Positions 27,602 through 36,712 are shown, numbered from the stretch's first letter. The stretch is DNA of 64,000 bases from Streptomyces sp. NBC_01116 (GCF_041435495.1 NZ_CP108644.1:124001-188000); one strand, 5' to 3'. The notes: generated by a model not told the origin, from the sequence alone. Numbers and translations are program-made.

Positions 27602-28576
27602 GTGCGAGTGGAACCCGACGCGCGTGAGAGCGCCGAGGAGCGCTCCGCCCTGGCGCTCATCGCCCGGACGGCCCTGGAGCGGGCGGGGCTGGAGGTCTCC
27701 CCGCAGGAGGCCGCGCATCCAGCGGTCGTCGAGGCGGCGCACGTCGCCCAGCACGTCCTGCGGTCCGGCCCGCCCGCGCCCGAGCGTCTTGCCCGTCTGA
27801 CCGGCATGCTCGACCGCGCCCGGGCCGACAGAGCGGCAACTCCCGCGCCTGGACTTCCCTGGCCCACCGACCTCGCTGTGCCGGGGCCCCATCTGGAGCG
27901 CAGCGTCGCCCGCGCGCTGAAATCCGTACCCGATCAGGACAGCGCATCCGGCGTCCCGCACGGGTCCGGGGTGGCCGGATGGCGCGCGGCCGAGAAGGAT
28001 GCCGCGCGCCGAGCGGTCACCCTGCTGGAGTCGGCCTGGCCCGGTGCGGCGGCCGAGTTGCGCGCCGTCCTCGTCCAGATCGCCCTGCTGGACGGACCCG
28101 CCATCGACGGCTTCACCGACTTCACCGTCCACGGCGCCGTCTTCATCCGGCGCGACCGCCTCACACCGGATGCCGACGGGCTGCCCGGCCCCGTCCGGTT
28201 CGCCGAAGCCCTCGTCCACGAGGGCGCCCACACCCGGTGCAACGCCGCATCCGTGGCGGCCCCGCCCTTTCTGCGGCCCGTGGAGGGCGGCGGCCCGATG
28301 GTCACCACCCCTCTCAGGCTCGACCCGAGGCCGCTCACCGGGCTGTTCCAGCAGATGGTGGTCCTGGCGCGCAGTGTCCTGCTGTACCGGCGCCTGCTCG
28401 CCGAGGACACGGGCGCGCTCGGCACGGACCCCGCCGTGCAGGCCCGCCACGACCGGCTCGCCCGCTCCGCCGTCGAGGCGGTCAGCACCATGACGCGGCA
28501 CCGTGACGCCCTCACCGACCATGGGACGGCGGTTCTGGAGGACGCCGCGCAGGTGGCGGCGCAGGTGCGCGTCTGA
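27602..28576 (+). CDS. HExxH-motif protein, probable peptide beta-hydroxylase of a RiPP pathway
   Basis: A 324-residue protein starting at GTG 27602, with GGAGG 8 nt upstream. The metal motif is H206-EGA-H210 in ALVHEGAHTRC. It is followed by LRLDPRPLTGLFQQM, which matches the DPRPL-G-L-Q segment I remember from the HEXXH-domain family found in RiPP clusters. Characterised members are not proteases; they use iron and 2-oxoglutarate to hydroxylate beta-carbons (for example of Asp or His) in precursor peptides. The N-terminal 120 residues are helical and not assigned. It lies 89 nt after the peptide gene, and its stop overlaps the YcaO start (TGATG). The single Asp21 in the peptide is an attractive target. 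A metalloprotease that removes the leader is the alternative. Confidence 0.75.
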   Translation: MRVEPDARESAEERSALALIARTALERAGLEVSPQEAAHPAVVEAAHVAQHVLRSGPPAPERLARLTGMLDRARADRAATPAPGLPWPTDLAVPGPHLERSVARALKSVPDQDSASGVPHGSGVAGWRAAEKDAARRAVTLLESAWPGAAAELRAVLVQIALLDGPAIDGFTDFTVHGAVFIRRDRLTPDADGLPGPVRFAEALVHEGAHTRCNAASVAAPPFLRPVEGGGPMVTTPLRLDPRPLTGLFQQMVVLARSVLLYRRLLAEDTGALGTDPAVQARHDRLARSAVEAVSTMTRHRDALTDHGTAVLEDAAQVAAQVRV

Positions 28577-29766
28577 TGGGTGCGTCGGCATGGGCACCCC
28601 AGGTCTTCACCCCGTACGCCTCCTGGCCGCGGGTCGTCTTCGCCCGGGTCGCGGCGCGCTCACCGCAGTTCGACGCCGTCTGCGCCGCCGGCGACCGCCC
28701 CGTCATCGTGGGGAGCGCGGCCGGACACGACACGGAACGCGTCGCTGCGAGCGCGCGCGGCGAACTCCTCGAACGCGTGGGCAACGTCCTGGCGGGTCGC
28801 GCGGCCGAGTCGGCCGCGGTGGTGGTCGCGACCCACGGAGAGCTACGCCGCAAGAAGATCCCCGCCGTCGATCCCGCCGAACTCACGACGGACGGCGGAG
28901 CGACGGCGCTGGAGGACGTGCGGGGGACCCGCCGCCTCTGGGTGCTCGGGCGCTCCCTGCGCTCCGGGGCCGACGTGCACGTACCCGCGGGGGCCGTCTT
29001 CCTCCACCACCGGGCCCCGACCGGATGCGCCCCCGGGCCGCGCGCCGGCTCCACCGGTCTCGCCGCCCATCCCGATCCGGAGGCGGCCACGCAACACGCC
29101 GCCTGGGAAGTGCTGGAACGCGACCTCGTCCGCAGAAGCTGGTACGGCCTCCTTCCGGGCCCTCAGGTGGTGGCGTCGGCCCGGCTGCCCGAGGCCTTGG
29201 CAGAACTGCTGGACGGCACCGGGACGACGGCGACCGCGCTCGACCTGCCGGCCCCCGCCGGCGCACGCTGCGTCGTCGTGGCTCTGCACGCCGCTGACGG
29301 AACGCGGCAGACCTTCGGAGCGCGTTGCGGCCCGGACACGGGTGACGTCGGCCCGCTGACCGAGAAGGCCGCCTACGAGGCGCTCATGGTGCGCTGGAGC
29401 ATGAACACGGCGGTGGCGAAGGATGCGTGGACGCGCTGGCGGGGCAAGGGCCCGCCGGGCTCCGCCGTCGAGCACGCGCTGTGGACCTTCCACCGGCAGG
29501 ACAGCCTCCGGCTGTGGACGTCACACCCCCCGCGGAGCGGTGTCCGCCGGGCACCGGCTGCCGGGGTGGCCGGCACACCCGGAGCGGTCGCGCTGTCCGA
29601 GCACACCGGCGGGGACCTCATCGTCGTGGACACCACCTGCGGACCGGCGACGTCCCTGGGCTGGACCGTCGTACGGGTCGTGGCTCCCGGGGCCCGTGCC
29701 CTGCCGACGGGCCCGGACGGCGAACGCGGCCTCCCGGCCACGCCGGGCCCACACCCTTTCGGATGA
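28576..29766 (+). CDS. YcaO-domain protein (RiPP backbone-modifying ATPase)
   Basis: A 396-residue YcaO protein. The ATP/Mg-binding signatures are visible: ASARGELLER at about residues 58-67, AAWEVLERDLVRR around 175-187, and TEKAAYEALMVRW in the C-terminal half. The C terminus ends PGPHPFG, close to the Pro-rich PHPFP-type tail of azoline-forming YcaOs. YcaO enzymes activate a backbone amide with ATP so that a Ser/Thr/Cys side chain (azoline), sulfide (thioamide) or amine (amidine) attacks it. No E1-like partner, TfuA or separate RRE protein is seen here, so it may act alone, as the bottromycin YcaOs do. Its ATG overlaps the stop of the HExxH gene, arguing for matched expression. Confidence 0.88.
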   Translation: MGASAWAPQVFTPYASWPRVVFARVAARSPQFDAVCAAGDRPVIVGSAAGHDTERVAASARGELLERVGNVLAGRAAESAAVVVATHGELRRKKIPAVDPAELTTDGGATALEDVRGTRRLWVLGRSLRSGADVHVPAGAVFLHHRAPTGCAPGPRAGSTGLAAHPDPEAATQHAAWEVLERDLVRRSWYGLLPGPQVVASARLPEALAELLDGTGTTATALDLPAPAGARCVVVALHAADGTRQTFGARCGPDTGDVGPLTEKAAYEALMVRWSMNTAVAKDAWTRWRGKGPPGSAVEHALWTFHRQDSLRLWTSHPPRSGVRRAPAAGVAGTPGAVALSEHTGGDLIVVDTTCGPATSLGWTVVRVVAPGARALPTGPDGERGLPATPGPHPFG

Positions 29767-29860
29767 CCCTGCGACCCGTACCGCCCGCCCCACAGCCATG
29801 TCCGCGTCGCCGCCCGCTCAGTACGGCGACCGGACCGACCGCAGGCCGAGGAGCCCCGGC

Positions 29861-30625
29861 ATGACCATCTCCCACGACCGTCCGGCCCCCGCGGCCGCCC
29901 CGGCGGCCCGGTACGCCGACGACCACGCGGCCGACTACGACCGGTGGTTCGCCAAACCCGGCATCACCGCGGCGACCGTGGACACCCTGATGAAGCTCGC
30001 CGGTGAGGGGCGGGTGCTCGAACTCGGGGTGGGCACCGGCAGGGTCGCGCTGCCACTGGCCCGACGCGGCTTCGACGTCCACGGCGTGGAGGCGTCGGCG
30101 GCAATGGCGGCCCGGCTCCGCGCGAAACCTGGCGGGGACCGCGTCCGGATAACCCTCGGCGACTTCGCCGAGGTGCCCGTCGAGGGAATGTTCTCCCTCA
30201 TCCTTGTCGTGGGGGGCACTCTGTTCGAGCTCGCGTCCCGCGAAGACCTCCAGAGCTGCCTGATCGCCGTGGCGGACCACCTCGAACCGGCGGGGGTCCT
30301 CGTTCTCGACGCTCACGTGCCCGAAGCCCTGGCCGTCGCCGCCGCATCGGGGGTGCCCGAGGTCGTCTCCGAGACGGACGAGCACCTGATCCTCTGCCAC
30401 CGCCGGATCGACCCGTCCACCGCGACCTACCAGTCCCACTATCTCGTTCACGAGGCAAATCGCACTCACCACCTGCGGGTCCGCTTCCACTACGCGTCAC
30501 CGGGAGAGCTGGACCTGATGGCGGAGCGGGCAGGGCTGCGGCTCCGTACGCGCCTGGGCTCCTGGGCCGAAGGCCCGTTCACGCGCGACAGCGCATATCA
30601 CGTCTCCGTCTACGAACGCCGCTGA
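29861..30625 (+). CDS. Class I SAM-dependent methyltransferase
   Basis: A 254-residue methyltransferase from ATG 29861 (MTISHDRPAP). Motif I is VLELGVGTGRVALPLARRG, followed by the acidic residue in VHGVEAS and GDFAEVPVEGMFSLI as motifs II-III. The fold is that of small-molecule or peptide O/N-methyltransferases. It lies 94 nt after the YcaO gene in the same direction. In a RiPP pathway it could methylate the peptide N terminus, the Asp side chain or the C-terminal carboxylate. The sequence does not decide which. Confidence 0.88.
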   Translation: MTISHDRPAPAAAPAARYADDHAADYDRWFAKPGITAATVDTLMKLAGEGRVLELGVGTGRVALPLARRGFDVHGVEASAAMAARLRAKPGGDRVRITLGDFAEVPVEGMFSLILVVGGTLFELASREDLQSCLIAVADHLEPAGVLVLDAHVPEALAVAAASGVPEVVSETDEHLILCHRRIDPSTATYQSHYLVHEANRTHHLRVRFHYASPGELDLMAERAGLRLRTRLGSWAEGPFTRDSAYHVSVYERR

Positions 30626-30700
30626 CGGCACCTCCTCTCCCCACACTTCACGGTCGCCGACGCCCTGCGTCCTCACCACCGAGAACCCGTTGGAGCAGCA

Positions 30701-31903
30701 GTGACAGACTCAGATGCCGGTGGCCCGGCCCCCAGCGCCGACTTCCCCTTCCCGCACCACGACGGGCTGGGTCCGCTCCCGGAGCTGGCGGCCCTGCGGC
30801 GGGACGCGCCGTGTGCCCGGATCGTCCTGCCCAGCGGCGACCCGGCGTGGCTGGTCACCCGCTACCGAGACGTGCGCACCGTGCTGGCCGATCCGCGCTT
30901 CAGCCGTACGCGTGCCACCAGGGGCGCGGGTCCCCGCATGGCGCGCGTCACGACCCTGCCGGACTCGATCCTGGCAGCGGACCCGCCGGAACACAGCCGG
31001 CTGCGCAAGCTGGTCGCGCCCGCTTTCACCGCCCGGCGCGCCGAAGCCATGCGGTGTGACGTGGCCCGGCTCGTGGACGGGCTGCTCGACCGGCTCGCGG
31101 CACACGACCGGCCGGCCGACCTCGTTCCGCTGCTCGCCCGGCCGCTCCCGCTGGCCGTGATCTGCGATCTGCTCGGCGTTCCGCGAGCGGACGGCGATCG
31201 TCTCGACGCCTGGTGCGACGCCCTGCGCAATCTCACCGCCACCGCCGACGCCGAGGTCATGACGGCCGTAGCGGAGATGACCGGGTACCTGACCGAACTG
31301 GTCACGGCCAAGCGCCGACGGCCGGGTGAGGACGTTCTGAGCACGCTGATCGCCGCACGGGACGAGGGTGACCGGCTCAGCCAGGACGAGCTCGTCTCCT
31401 TCGCTCTCGTCCTGCTCGCCGGAGGCTACGGCACCACCGCCGACCGGCTGGCCGGCTCGGTACACCTCCTGCTGGAGGACCCGGAGCGGTGGGGGCGGCT
31501 GCTCCGCGAACCGGCGATGATTCCCCGTGCCGTCGAGGAGCTGCTGCGTTACGCACAGACCAACGTCCAGGCCAACCTCCGGGTGGCCACCGAGGACGTG
31601 CGGATCGGCGGCGTCCGGGTCTCCGCGGGCGAGGCCGTCATGGCGGTCAACTCGTCGGCCAACCACGACGAGACCGTCTTCGACACCCCGGACATCCTCG
31701 ACCTCGCGCGAGACCACAATCCGCACCTGGGGTTCGGGCACGGTGTCCATCATTGCGTCGGGGCCCCGATCGCGCGCGTCCAGCTCCAGGAGGCGGTCTC
31801 CGCTCTCGTACGCCGGTTCCCCGGACTGCATGCCGCCGCACCGCCCCAGTGGAAGACCGGCCTCAAGACCAGGGCCCCCCGCAGCCTGCCCGTGGCCTGG
31901 TGA
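30701..31903 (+). CDS. Cytochrome P450 of the RiPP cluster
   Basis: A 400-residue bacterial P450 starting at GTG 30701, with GGAG 5 nt upstream. It has an I-helix LLAGGYGTTADRL (the usual acidic residue before the Thr pair is Gly here), ExxR as EELLR, and the heme loop FGHGVHHCVG. The altered I-helix departs from the AGxET consensus and is worth noting, because it is seen in some P450s that do radical coupling or other nonstandard chemistry. Its stop overlaps the ferredoxin start. It likely oxidises or cross-links the peptide. Confidence 0.92.
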   Translation: MTDSDAGGPAPSADFPFPHHDGLGPLPELAALRRDAPCARIVLPSGDPAWLVTRYRDVRTVLADPRFSRTRATRGAGPRMARVTTLPDSILAADPPEHSRLRKLVAPAFTARRAEAMRCDVARLVDGLLDRLAAHDRPADLVPLLARPLPLAVICDLLGVPRADGDRLDAWCDALRNLTATADAEVMTAVAEMTGYLTELVTAKRRRPGEDVLSTLIAARDEGDRLSQDELVSFALVLLAGGYGTTADRLAGSVHLLLEDPERWGRLLREPAMIPRAVEELLRYAQTNVQANLRVATEDVRIGGVRVSAGEAVMAVNSSANHDETVFDTPDILDLARDHNPHLGFGHGVHHCVGAPIARVQLQEAVSALVRRFPGLHAAAPPQWKTGLKTRAPRSLPVAW

Positions 31904-32190
31904 ACCGAGGCGTGTCTCATGACGACAAGGCCCGTACGACTCACGCGGAGGACCCGGAAACAGGTTCACGGGTCGTCGTCGACCCGGACCTCTGCATCGG
32001 CTCCGGCATCTGCCTCGCCACCGCGCCGCGGCACTTCGAGTCCGCCGGGGACCACCGCTCCCGCGCGAGGCCCGAAGCCCCGGTTGCGGACGAGTCCGCC
32101 GACGACGCGGTCGCCCTGTGCCCCATGGAGGCGATCGGCCTCCTCACCTCAAGACCGCCCGCGCCGCCCCCGGCACCACCCGGCCCCTGA
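31900..32190 (+). CDS. Ferredoxin, [3Fe-4S]-type, partner of the P450
   Basis: A 96-residue small ferredoxin. The cluster ligands are in DLCIGSGICLATAP (C-x5-C) and ALCPMEAI (C-P), the pattern of single-cluster [3Fe-4S] ferredoxins that donate electrons to Streptomyces P450s. The GTG at 31900 overlaps the P450 stop (GTGA), and a second in-frame GTG at 31912 is possible. Typical members are about 65-75 residues; this one has an N-terminal extension and a Pro-rich tail. No ferredoxin reductase is nearby. Confidence 0.88.
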   Translation: MNRGVSHDDKARTTHAEDPETGSRVVVDPDLCIGSGICLATAPRHFESAGDHRSRARPEAPVADESADDAVALCPMEAIGLLTSRPPAPPPAPPGP

Positions 32191-32328
32191 CGAGACGTGC
32201 GATCTCCGCCCACGGTCCGCACGGCCGGGCCCGGCTCCCCCGGCCGGAGTGCGGACGCTTCGTCGAGCCCGCCTACGGCTGCCCGTCCCCGCAGCAGGCC
32301 GAAATACCCGCACCTGGAAGGTTCGCGC

Positions 32329-33156
32329 ATGCGGAGCCTGACCCTCAACAACGGAGTCCCCGTTCCCCAGCTCGGCCTAGGCGTCTGGCCGCTGACCGAC
32401 GCGCAGGCGTACGACGCCGTCTCGCACGCTCTGGCAGCCGGCTACCGGCACATCGACACCGCCCAGGTGTACGACAACGAGGCGGGCGTCGGCCGCGCGA
32501 TCCGCGATGCCGGGATCCCCCGGCAGGACATCTTCCTCACCACCAAACTCTGGAACGCCGACCAGGGATACGAGGCCGCGCTGCGCGCGTTCGACGCCTG
32601 CCTCCAAAGACTCGGCACGGACTACCTCGACCTCTACCTGATCCACTGGCCCGTGCCCGAGCAGCAGCTGTACGTCGAGTCGTACCAGGCGCTGGAACGA
32701 CTCCACCTCGACGGACGCGTTCGCGCGATCGGCGTCTCCAACTTCACCGCCTCGACCTTGGACCGCCTGCTGTCCCGGACCGACATCTTGCCCGCCCTCA
32801 ACCAGATCGAGCTTCACCCCTACTTCCAGCAACGCCGCATGCGAGAGCTCTCCGCCAGGCAGTCCATCGCCACCGGCGCGTGGAGCCCTCTGGCACAGGG
32901 CGGAGCGCTCCTCGACGAGCCCGCGCTGATGCAAATCGCCGAGCAACACGGGAAATCACCCGCCCAGGTCGTCATCCGCTGGCACCTTCAGCTCGGCCAC
33001 GTGGTGACCCCCCGGTCCATGAACCCTTCCCGAATCACCGAGAACATCACGGTCTTTGACTTCCGGCTCAGCCATGAACAGATGAGCGCGATCGCCGCCT
33101 TCGACAACGGCGGCCGGATCGGCCCCGACCCGGACACGTTCAACCGACGCGGCTGA
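32329..33156 (+). CDS. Aldo/keto reductase
   Basis: A 275-residue NADPH-dependent aldo/keto reductase. It shows GLGVWPL, the catalytic Asp and Tyr in GYRHIDTAQVYDNEAGVG, the Lys in TTKLWN, His in LIHWPVP, and the NADPH site GVSNF and TPRSMNPSRI. The start is ATG 32329 with GGAAGG upstream. It follows the ferredoxin gene by 138 nt in the same direction. It may reduce a carbonyl in the RiPP product, or simply be a neighbour. The gap makes operon membership less certain than for the preceding genes. Confidence 0.9.
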   Translation: MRSLTLNNGVPVPQLGLGVWPLTDAQAYDAVSHALAAGYRHIDTAQVYDNEAGVGRAIRDAGIPRQDIFLTTKLWNADQGYEAALRAFDACLQRLGTDYLDLYLIHWPVPEQQLYVESYQALERLHLDGRVRAIGVSNFTASTLDRLLSRTDILPALNQIELHPYFQQRRMRELSARQSIATGAWSPLAQGGALLDEPALMQIAEQHGKSPAQVVIRWHLQLGHVVTPRSMNPSRITENITVFDFRLSHEQMSAIAAFDNGGRIGPDPDTFNRRG

Positions 33157-33527
33157 CCAGCCAAGCCGCCTTGTCGCCGCCGACGTGGTCTGGTCGGGTT
33201 CGCGGGTGACCGCCCTGCGGGGCGTGAGCGCCTGGGCCTGCTGCGGGTCCGGGAAGGGGCGATCGTGCTGCACTCGATGAAGTGGAGGGTGGCCATGCGG
33301 AGCGGGCGGGCGGGTCAGGCGGCAAGGGTGTAAACGAGTCCGCTCTCGCGGTCTACCAGCCAGCCGGAAGTGCGGGTGGCTTCCGGCCTGTGTGGCGACG
33401 CCACGCTGGCACGTTGCCCGAAAATACGTGCGTGAGTCTGGACAACCCTGCCTCCGGCTTGCGAGTCACACAGTCGTCTCACTCTTCTTGTGATCTGCCT
33501 CGGTCCGAAAGGGGCCTCTTCTCTGTG
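33157..33527. other. Intergenic region before the secreted PA14/FN3 gene
   Basis: About 370 bp with no supported gene. It should hold the end of the RiPP operon and the promoter of the secreted protein gene. I see no convincing terminator hairpin or promoter hexamers. Confidence 0.4.
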
Positions 33528-35570
33528 ATGACTCGTACCCGGCTGTCCGCGTTGGCCGCGGTAGCCGCGCTCGCTACTACCGCCGGCCTGATGACTGCCG
33601 CCCCCGCCACCGCGGCGGTCACCTGCATCTCTCCCGTCTGGAAGGCGCAGTACTTCGGCAACTCCACCTTCAGCGGCACGCCGAAGCGCACCGCCTGCGA
33701 CACCGCCATCAGCGAAAGCTACGGGCGCGGCGACCCGGCCGGCGTCACGCTACCCAAGGACAACTTCTCCGTCCGTTGGTCCCTCGAACGTGACTTCGGC
33801 TCGGGCGGACCCTTCCGGCTCTCCGCCGCCACACAGGACGGCATGCGCGTCTACGTCGACGGTGTGCGGAAGATCGACCTGTGGAAGAACGTCTCCACCA
33901 CCGCCCGCAGGACCGTCGACCTGACCATCCCGGCAGGCAAGCACACGATCCGCGTGGACTACGTCGCCTGGACCGGCGTCGCCAACGCCGCCTTCACGTA
34001 CACCCCGCGCACCGAGGCCGCCGTCGACACGGTCAAGCCGCTCGCCCCGACCGGCCTCACCGCCGCGTACGACGGGGCGACGACCAGGACCACCCTGCGC
34101 TGGAGCGCGAACAAGGAGATGGACCTCGCGGGGTACCGCGTGTACCGCCGACTGAGCACCACCAGCTGGGCCAAGGTCAGCGGGACGTCCCTGCTGACCA
34201 CCCGGTCCTTCGCCGACGCCCCGCCCGCCACCGGCCAGACCTTTCTGTACGAGGTCCGCGCCGTCGACAAGGCGGGCCGCGAGTCCACCGGCAGCCCGGA
34301 CGTGACGGCGACGACCATCGACCGCACCGGGCCGGCCGCCCCCACCGGACTCGTGGTCACCACCGGCGACGGGTGGTACGACACCCTGAACTGGCGGAAG
34401 GCCGCCGACACGGCGAAGTACGAGGTGTACGCCTCGCTCGTGCCCACCGGACCGTTCGAGCTGCGCGGTACGACGACCGCGACGTCGTACCGGACCGATG
34501 GCGCCGTGAACAAGAACACGTACTACCGGGTCCGGGCCCTCGATGCGGCCGGCAACCCGGGGGCGTACGCGTCGGTCACCAGCGACGGCGTCGACCGGAT
34601 GCCCCCGCAGTCCCCGACCGGTCTCAACGTCGTCACCCGCCCCGGCTACACCGACCTGCACTGGCACCAGCCCGACAGCTTCTCCGAGGACTACGACAAC
34701 GGCGGGGACTACCGCGTGTACCGCTCGCCCGGCAAGACGTTCGACCCGGCAGCGCGCACCCAGGTAACCTGCGTCGCGGAGCAGAGCGACGACGCCGGCA
34801 ATGGCGGCAACTGCTACGACATGGGCATGCCCGCGAACACGTACGTGGCGTACGCCGTCACGGCGGTGGACCCGTACGGCAACGAGTCGGCGTACTCCGC
34901 CCCGCTCGTCGTCCGCACCGGCGACACCGTGGCACCCGGACCGGTCACCGGCGTGACGGTCACCCCGCGCAACGACGGCATGCTGGTGGGCTGGGCCGCC
35001 TCACCCGAGGACGACATCGACGAGTACGTGGTGTGGAAGGGCGTCCGGCAGGCCGACGGTACGGTCAAGTGGCTCGGCCCCGACACCTGCTCGGAGGGTA
35101 CGAGCAACTGGCTCGCGATCCTCTGCGGCAACCTGCCGGACGGTGAGACGCACGTGTACGCGGTGGTGGCCAAGGACCACTGGGGCAACACGCTGCACCC
35201 GCGCGACCCGAAGGTCACCGTGGCCGAGGTCAGCGAACTCGACGTCCGGCCCTCCGTGACCGTCACCCGGGACTGGAGCCTCGGCACTCTGGGCCACAAC
35301 CGTACGGCCACTCGTCCGTCCGTCGACTGGCAGTGCACCGACACGACCCGCTGCCCCACGGTCACCGGTTACCGTGTAAGCCGGTGGAACCCGGCGGCCA
35401 AGACATACGAACCCCAGCACGACGGACTGCTCCCAACGGGCTCCCGGACGTGGCAGGACGCCACGGCGACGAAGGGGAACACGTACTTCTACACGCTTGA
35501 GGCGGTGACGGCCGACGGCACCGTCGTGGGGACATACCCGTGGTACACCGTCTTCCAGGACCGCGTCTGA
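33528..35570 (+). CDS. Secreted protein with PA14-like domain and fibronectin type III repeats
   Basis: A 680-residue exported protein. Residues 1-30 form a Sec signal peptide (MTRTRLSALAAVAALATTAG, then APATAA). Residues about 31-165 resemble a PA14-type carbohydrate/adhesion domain (KAQYFGNSTFSGTP, DGMRVYVDGVRKIDLW). Then follow about four fibronectin type III modules, each opening with a Pro-rich strand such as KPLAPTGL, GPAAPTGL and MPPQSPTGL and carrying YRVYR- or YEVYA-like strands. No catalytic domain is visible. The start is ATG 33528. A likely role is binding to a polysaccharide or surface outside the cell. Confidence 0.85.
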   Translation: MTRTRLSALAAVAALATTAGLMTAAPATAAVTCISPVWKAQYFGNSTFSGTPKRTACDTAISESYGRGDPAGVTLPKDNFSVRWSLERDFGSGGPFRLSAATQDGMRVYVDGVRKIDLWKNVSTTARRTVDLTIPAGKHTIRVDYVAWTGVANAAFTYTPRTEAAVDTVKPLAPTGLTAAYDGATTRTTLRWSANKEMDLAGYRVYRRLSTTSWAKVSGTSLLTTRSFADAPPATGQTFLYEVRAVDKAGRESTGSPDVTATTIDRTGPAAPTGLVVTTGDGWYDTLNWRKAADTAKYEVYASLVPTGPFELRGTTTATSYRTDGAVNKNTYYRVRALDAAGNPGAYASVTSDGVDRMPPQSPTGLNVVTRPGYTDLHWHQPDSFSEDYDNGGDYRVYRSPGKTFDPAARTQVTCVAEQSDDAGNGGNCYDMGMPANTYVAYAVTAVDPYGNESAYSAPLVVRTGDTVAPGPVTGVTVTPRNDGMLVGWAASPEDDIDEYVVWKGVRQADGTVKWLGPDTCSEGTSNWLAILCGNLPDGETHVYAVVAKDHWGNTLHPRDPKVTVAEVSELDVRPSVTVTRDWSLGTLGHNRTATRPSVDWQCTDTTRCPTVTGYRVSRWNPAAKTYEPQHDGLLPTGSRTWQDATATKGNTYFYTLEAVTADGTVVGTYPWYTVFQDRV

Positions 35571-35664
35571 GCTTGTCCTACCCTTGAAGCGCGTCGGATC
35601 TGATCATTCGTAGGATCGGGGAGCCCAGGAGTTCCGGGCGTGGCTGTGAGCTTGTCGCCGCTTG

Positions 35665-35832
35665 CTAAGGGCTGTCCCGCAATTCCCGGCGGGCGCGCGG
35701 CGACAGCTACGGCACCTCGCCGCGTTGTCGGAACGTCCCCATACGTCCAGTATGCGGACGTCCCTCCGCCTTGCGATGCACCGCATCTGACGCCGCACGC
35801 TGATCCACCGGGAATTGCGGGACAGCCCTTAG
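35665..35832. mobile_element. MITE-like element, copy 1
   Basis: A 168-bp element bounded by 25-bp perfect terminal inverted repeats that begin CTAAGGGCTGTCCCGCAATT; the symmetry extends one more base pair into the flanks (35664-35689 against 35808-35833). It encodes no protein. A second copy in the opposite orientation at 54015-54182 has the same length and only two differences by eye. No clear target duplication is visible. It is probably mobilised by a transposase elsewhere in the genome. Confidence 0.85.
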
Positions 35833-36652
35833 CTCAAAGAACTTGGCCGCCAGGAGCCCCGCGACGACTCGAACGCTGATTGGGATACGCAACTTGATCG
35901 CTTCGTAGGACAAGATCGGCTTGTCGCTTGAGGTCCGGCGTCGAAAGCGGCTCGAACCTGATCGGCGTTTTCGCAGTTCAGCGGACGGCGGCCTTCGACT
36001 GATCCCTGTGCTCCGTCACAGAGGTAGAGGATCAGCGCGAAGGCCGTGGTCTGGATCTTCAGCAGCCGTCACCCCTACGCCTCGCCTTGGCTACGCTGGT
36101 GCCAGCCCCTCCGGCCCCTGTTGCCGGCACTCGTCGCCCGCACCACCCGCCGCGACCTACGGGCCCACTCCGGCGGGGCGAGGTCTTCCCGCGGCGCCGT
36201 CCTGGGCACCGGAGGGCACGCCGACTGGAACTCCTACCGGGCCTCCCGCTCCGCTCCTCGGTCCGACCCGTAGGACAATCGGCCTCGGTCCACGACCGCG
36301 GTCCGAGTCCTGGAAGACCGGCCCTGAACGCCTTCGATATCACCTTCGACGGCCGCCTCTCCGCAGCCCGTCAGTAGCCCTCAACAACCCTAGTTACACC
36401 GCTCTTTTGACAGACCCGTTCGGCGCTGAGGAGATCTTCCGGGTGCCGAAGGAAGGCGCCGCCTTCTACCTCGGCCTGCGCATCGGCAACACCGGCCTCG
36501 GGCTAGGGCCTGTCTCCCTGACTGTCTACAGGATGGGACGTTTACGGGTGGTTCATGGTGGTGCCGTCAGGATTCCGCCTGAAGGCGGCTTCTAGAACGT
36601 CGGAGGGGTCTTCCTCGGGGACCGTGGTGCGCACGAGGACCCGGAGGACGGC
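35833..36652. other. Degraded sequence between the MITE and the hexamer repeat
   Basis: About 0.8 kb with no intact gene. A short plus-strand stretch near 36412-36510 reads DPFGAEEIFRVPKEGAAFYL in one frame and looks like coding remnant of an unknown protein. The rest has interrupted frames and no motifs. Confidence 0.4.
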
Positions 36653-36712
36653 TGCGGGTGCGGGTGCGGGTGCGGGTGCGACTGCGACTGCGACTGCGAC
36701 TGCGACTGCGAC
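36653..36712. repeat. Hexanucleotide tandem repeat (4x TGCGGG then 6x TGCGAC)
   Basis: Ten uninterrupted 6-bp units, four TGCGGG followed by six TGCGAC. The unit is a multiple of three, so gain or loss of copies would not shift any frame. It lies between two fragments of apparently decayed coding sequence. Confidence 0.9.

Noticed and set aside
27602..28576. HExxH protein as a simple zinc metalloprotease
   Set aside because: Kept only as an alternative: the DPRPL-type segment after the motif and the YcaO neighbour fit the peptide hydroxylase family better.
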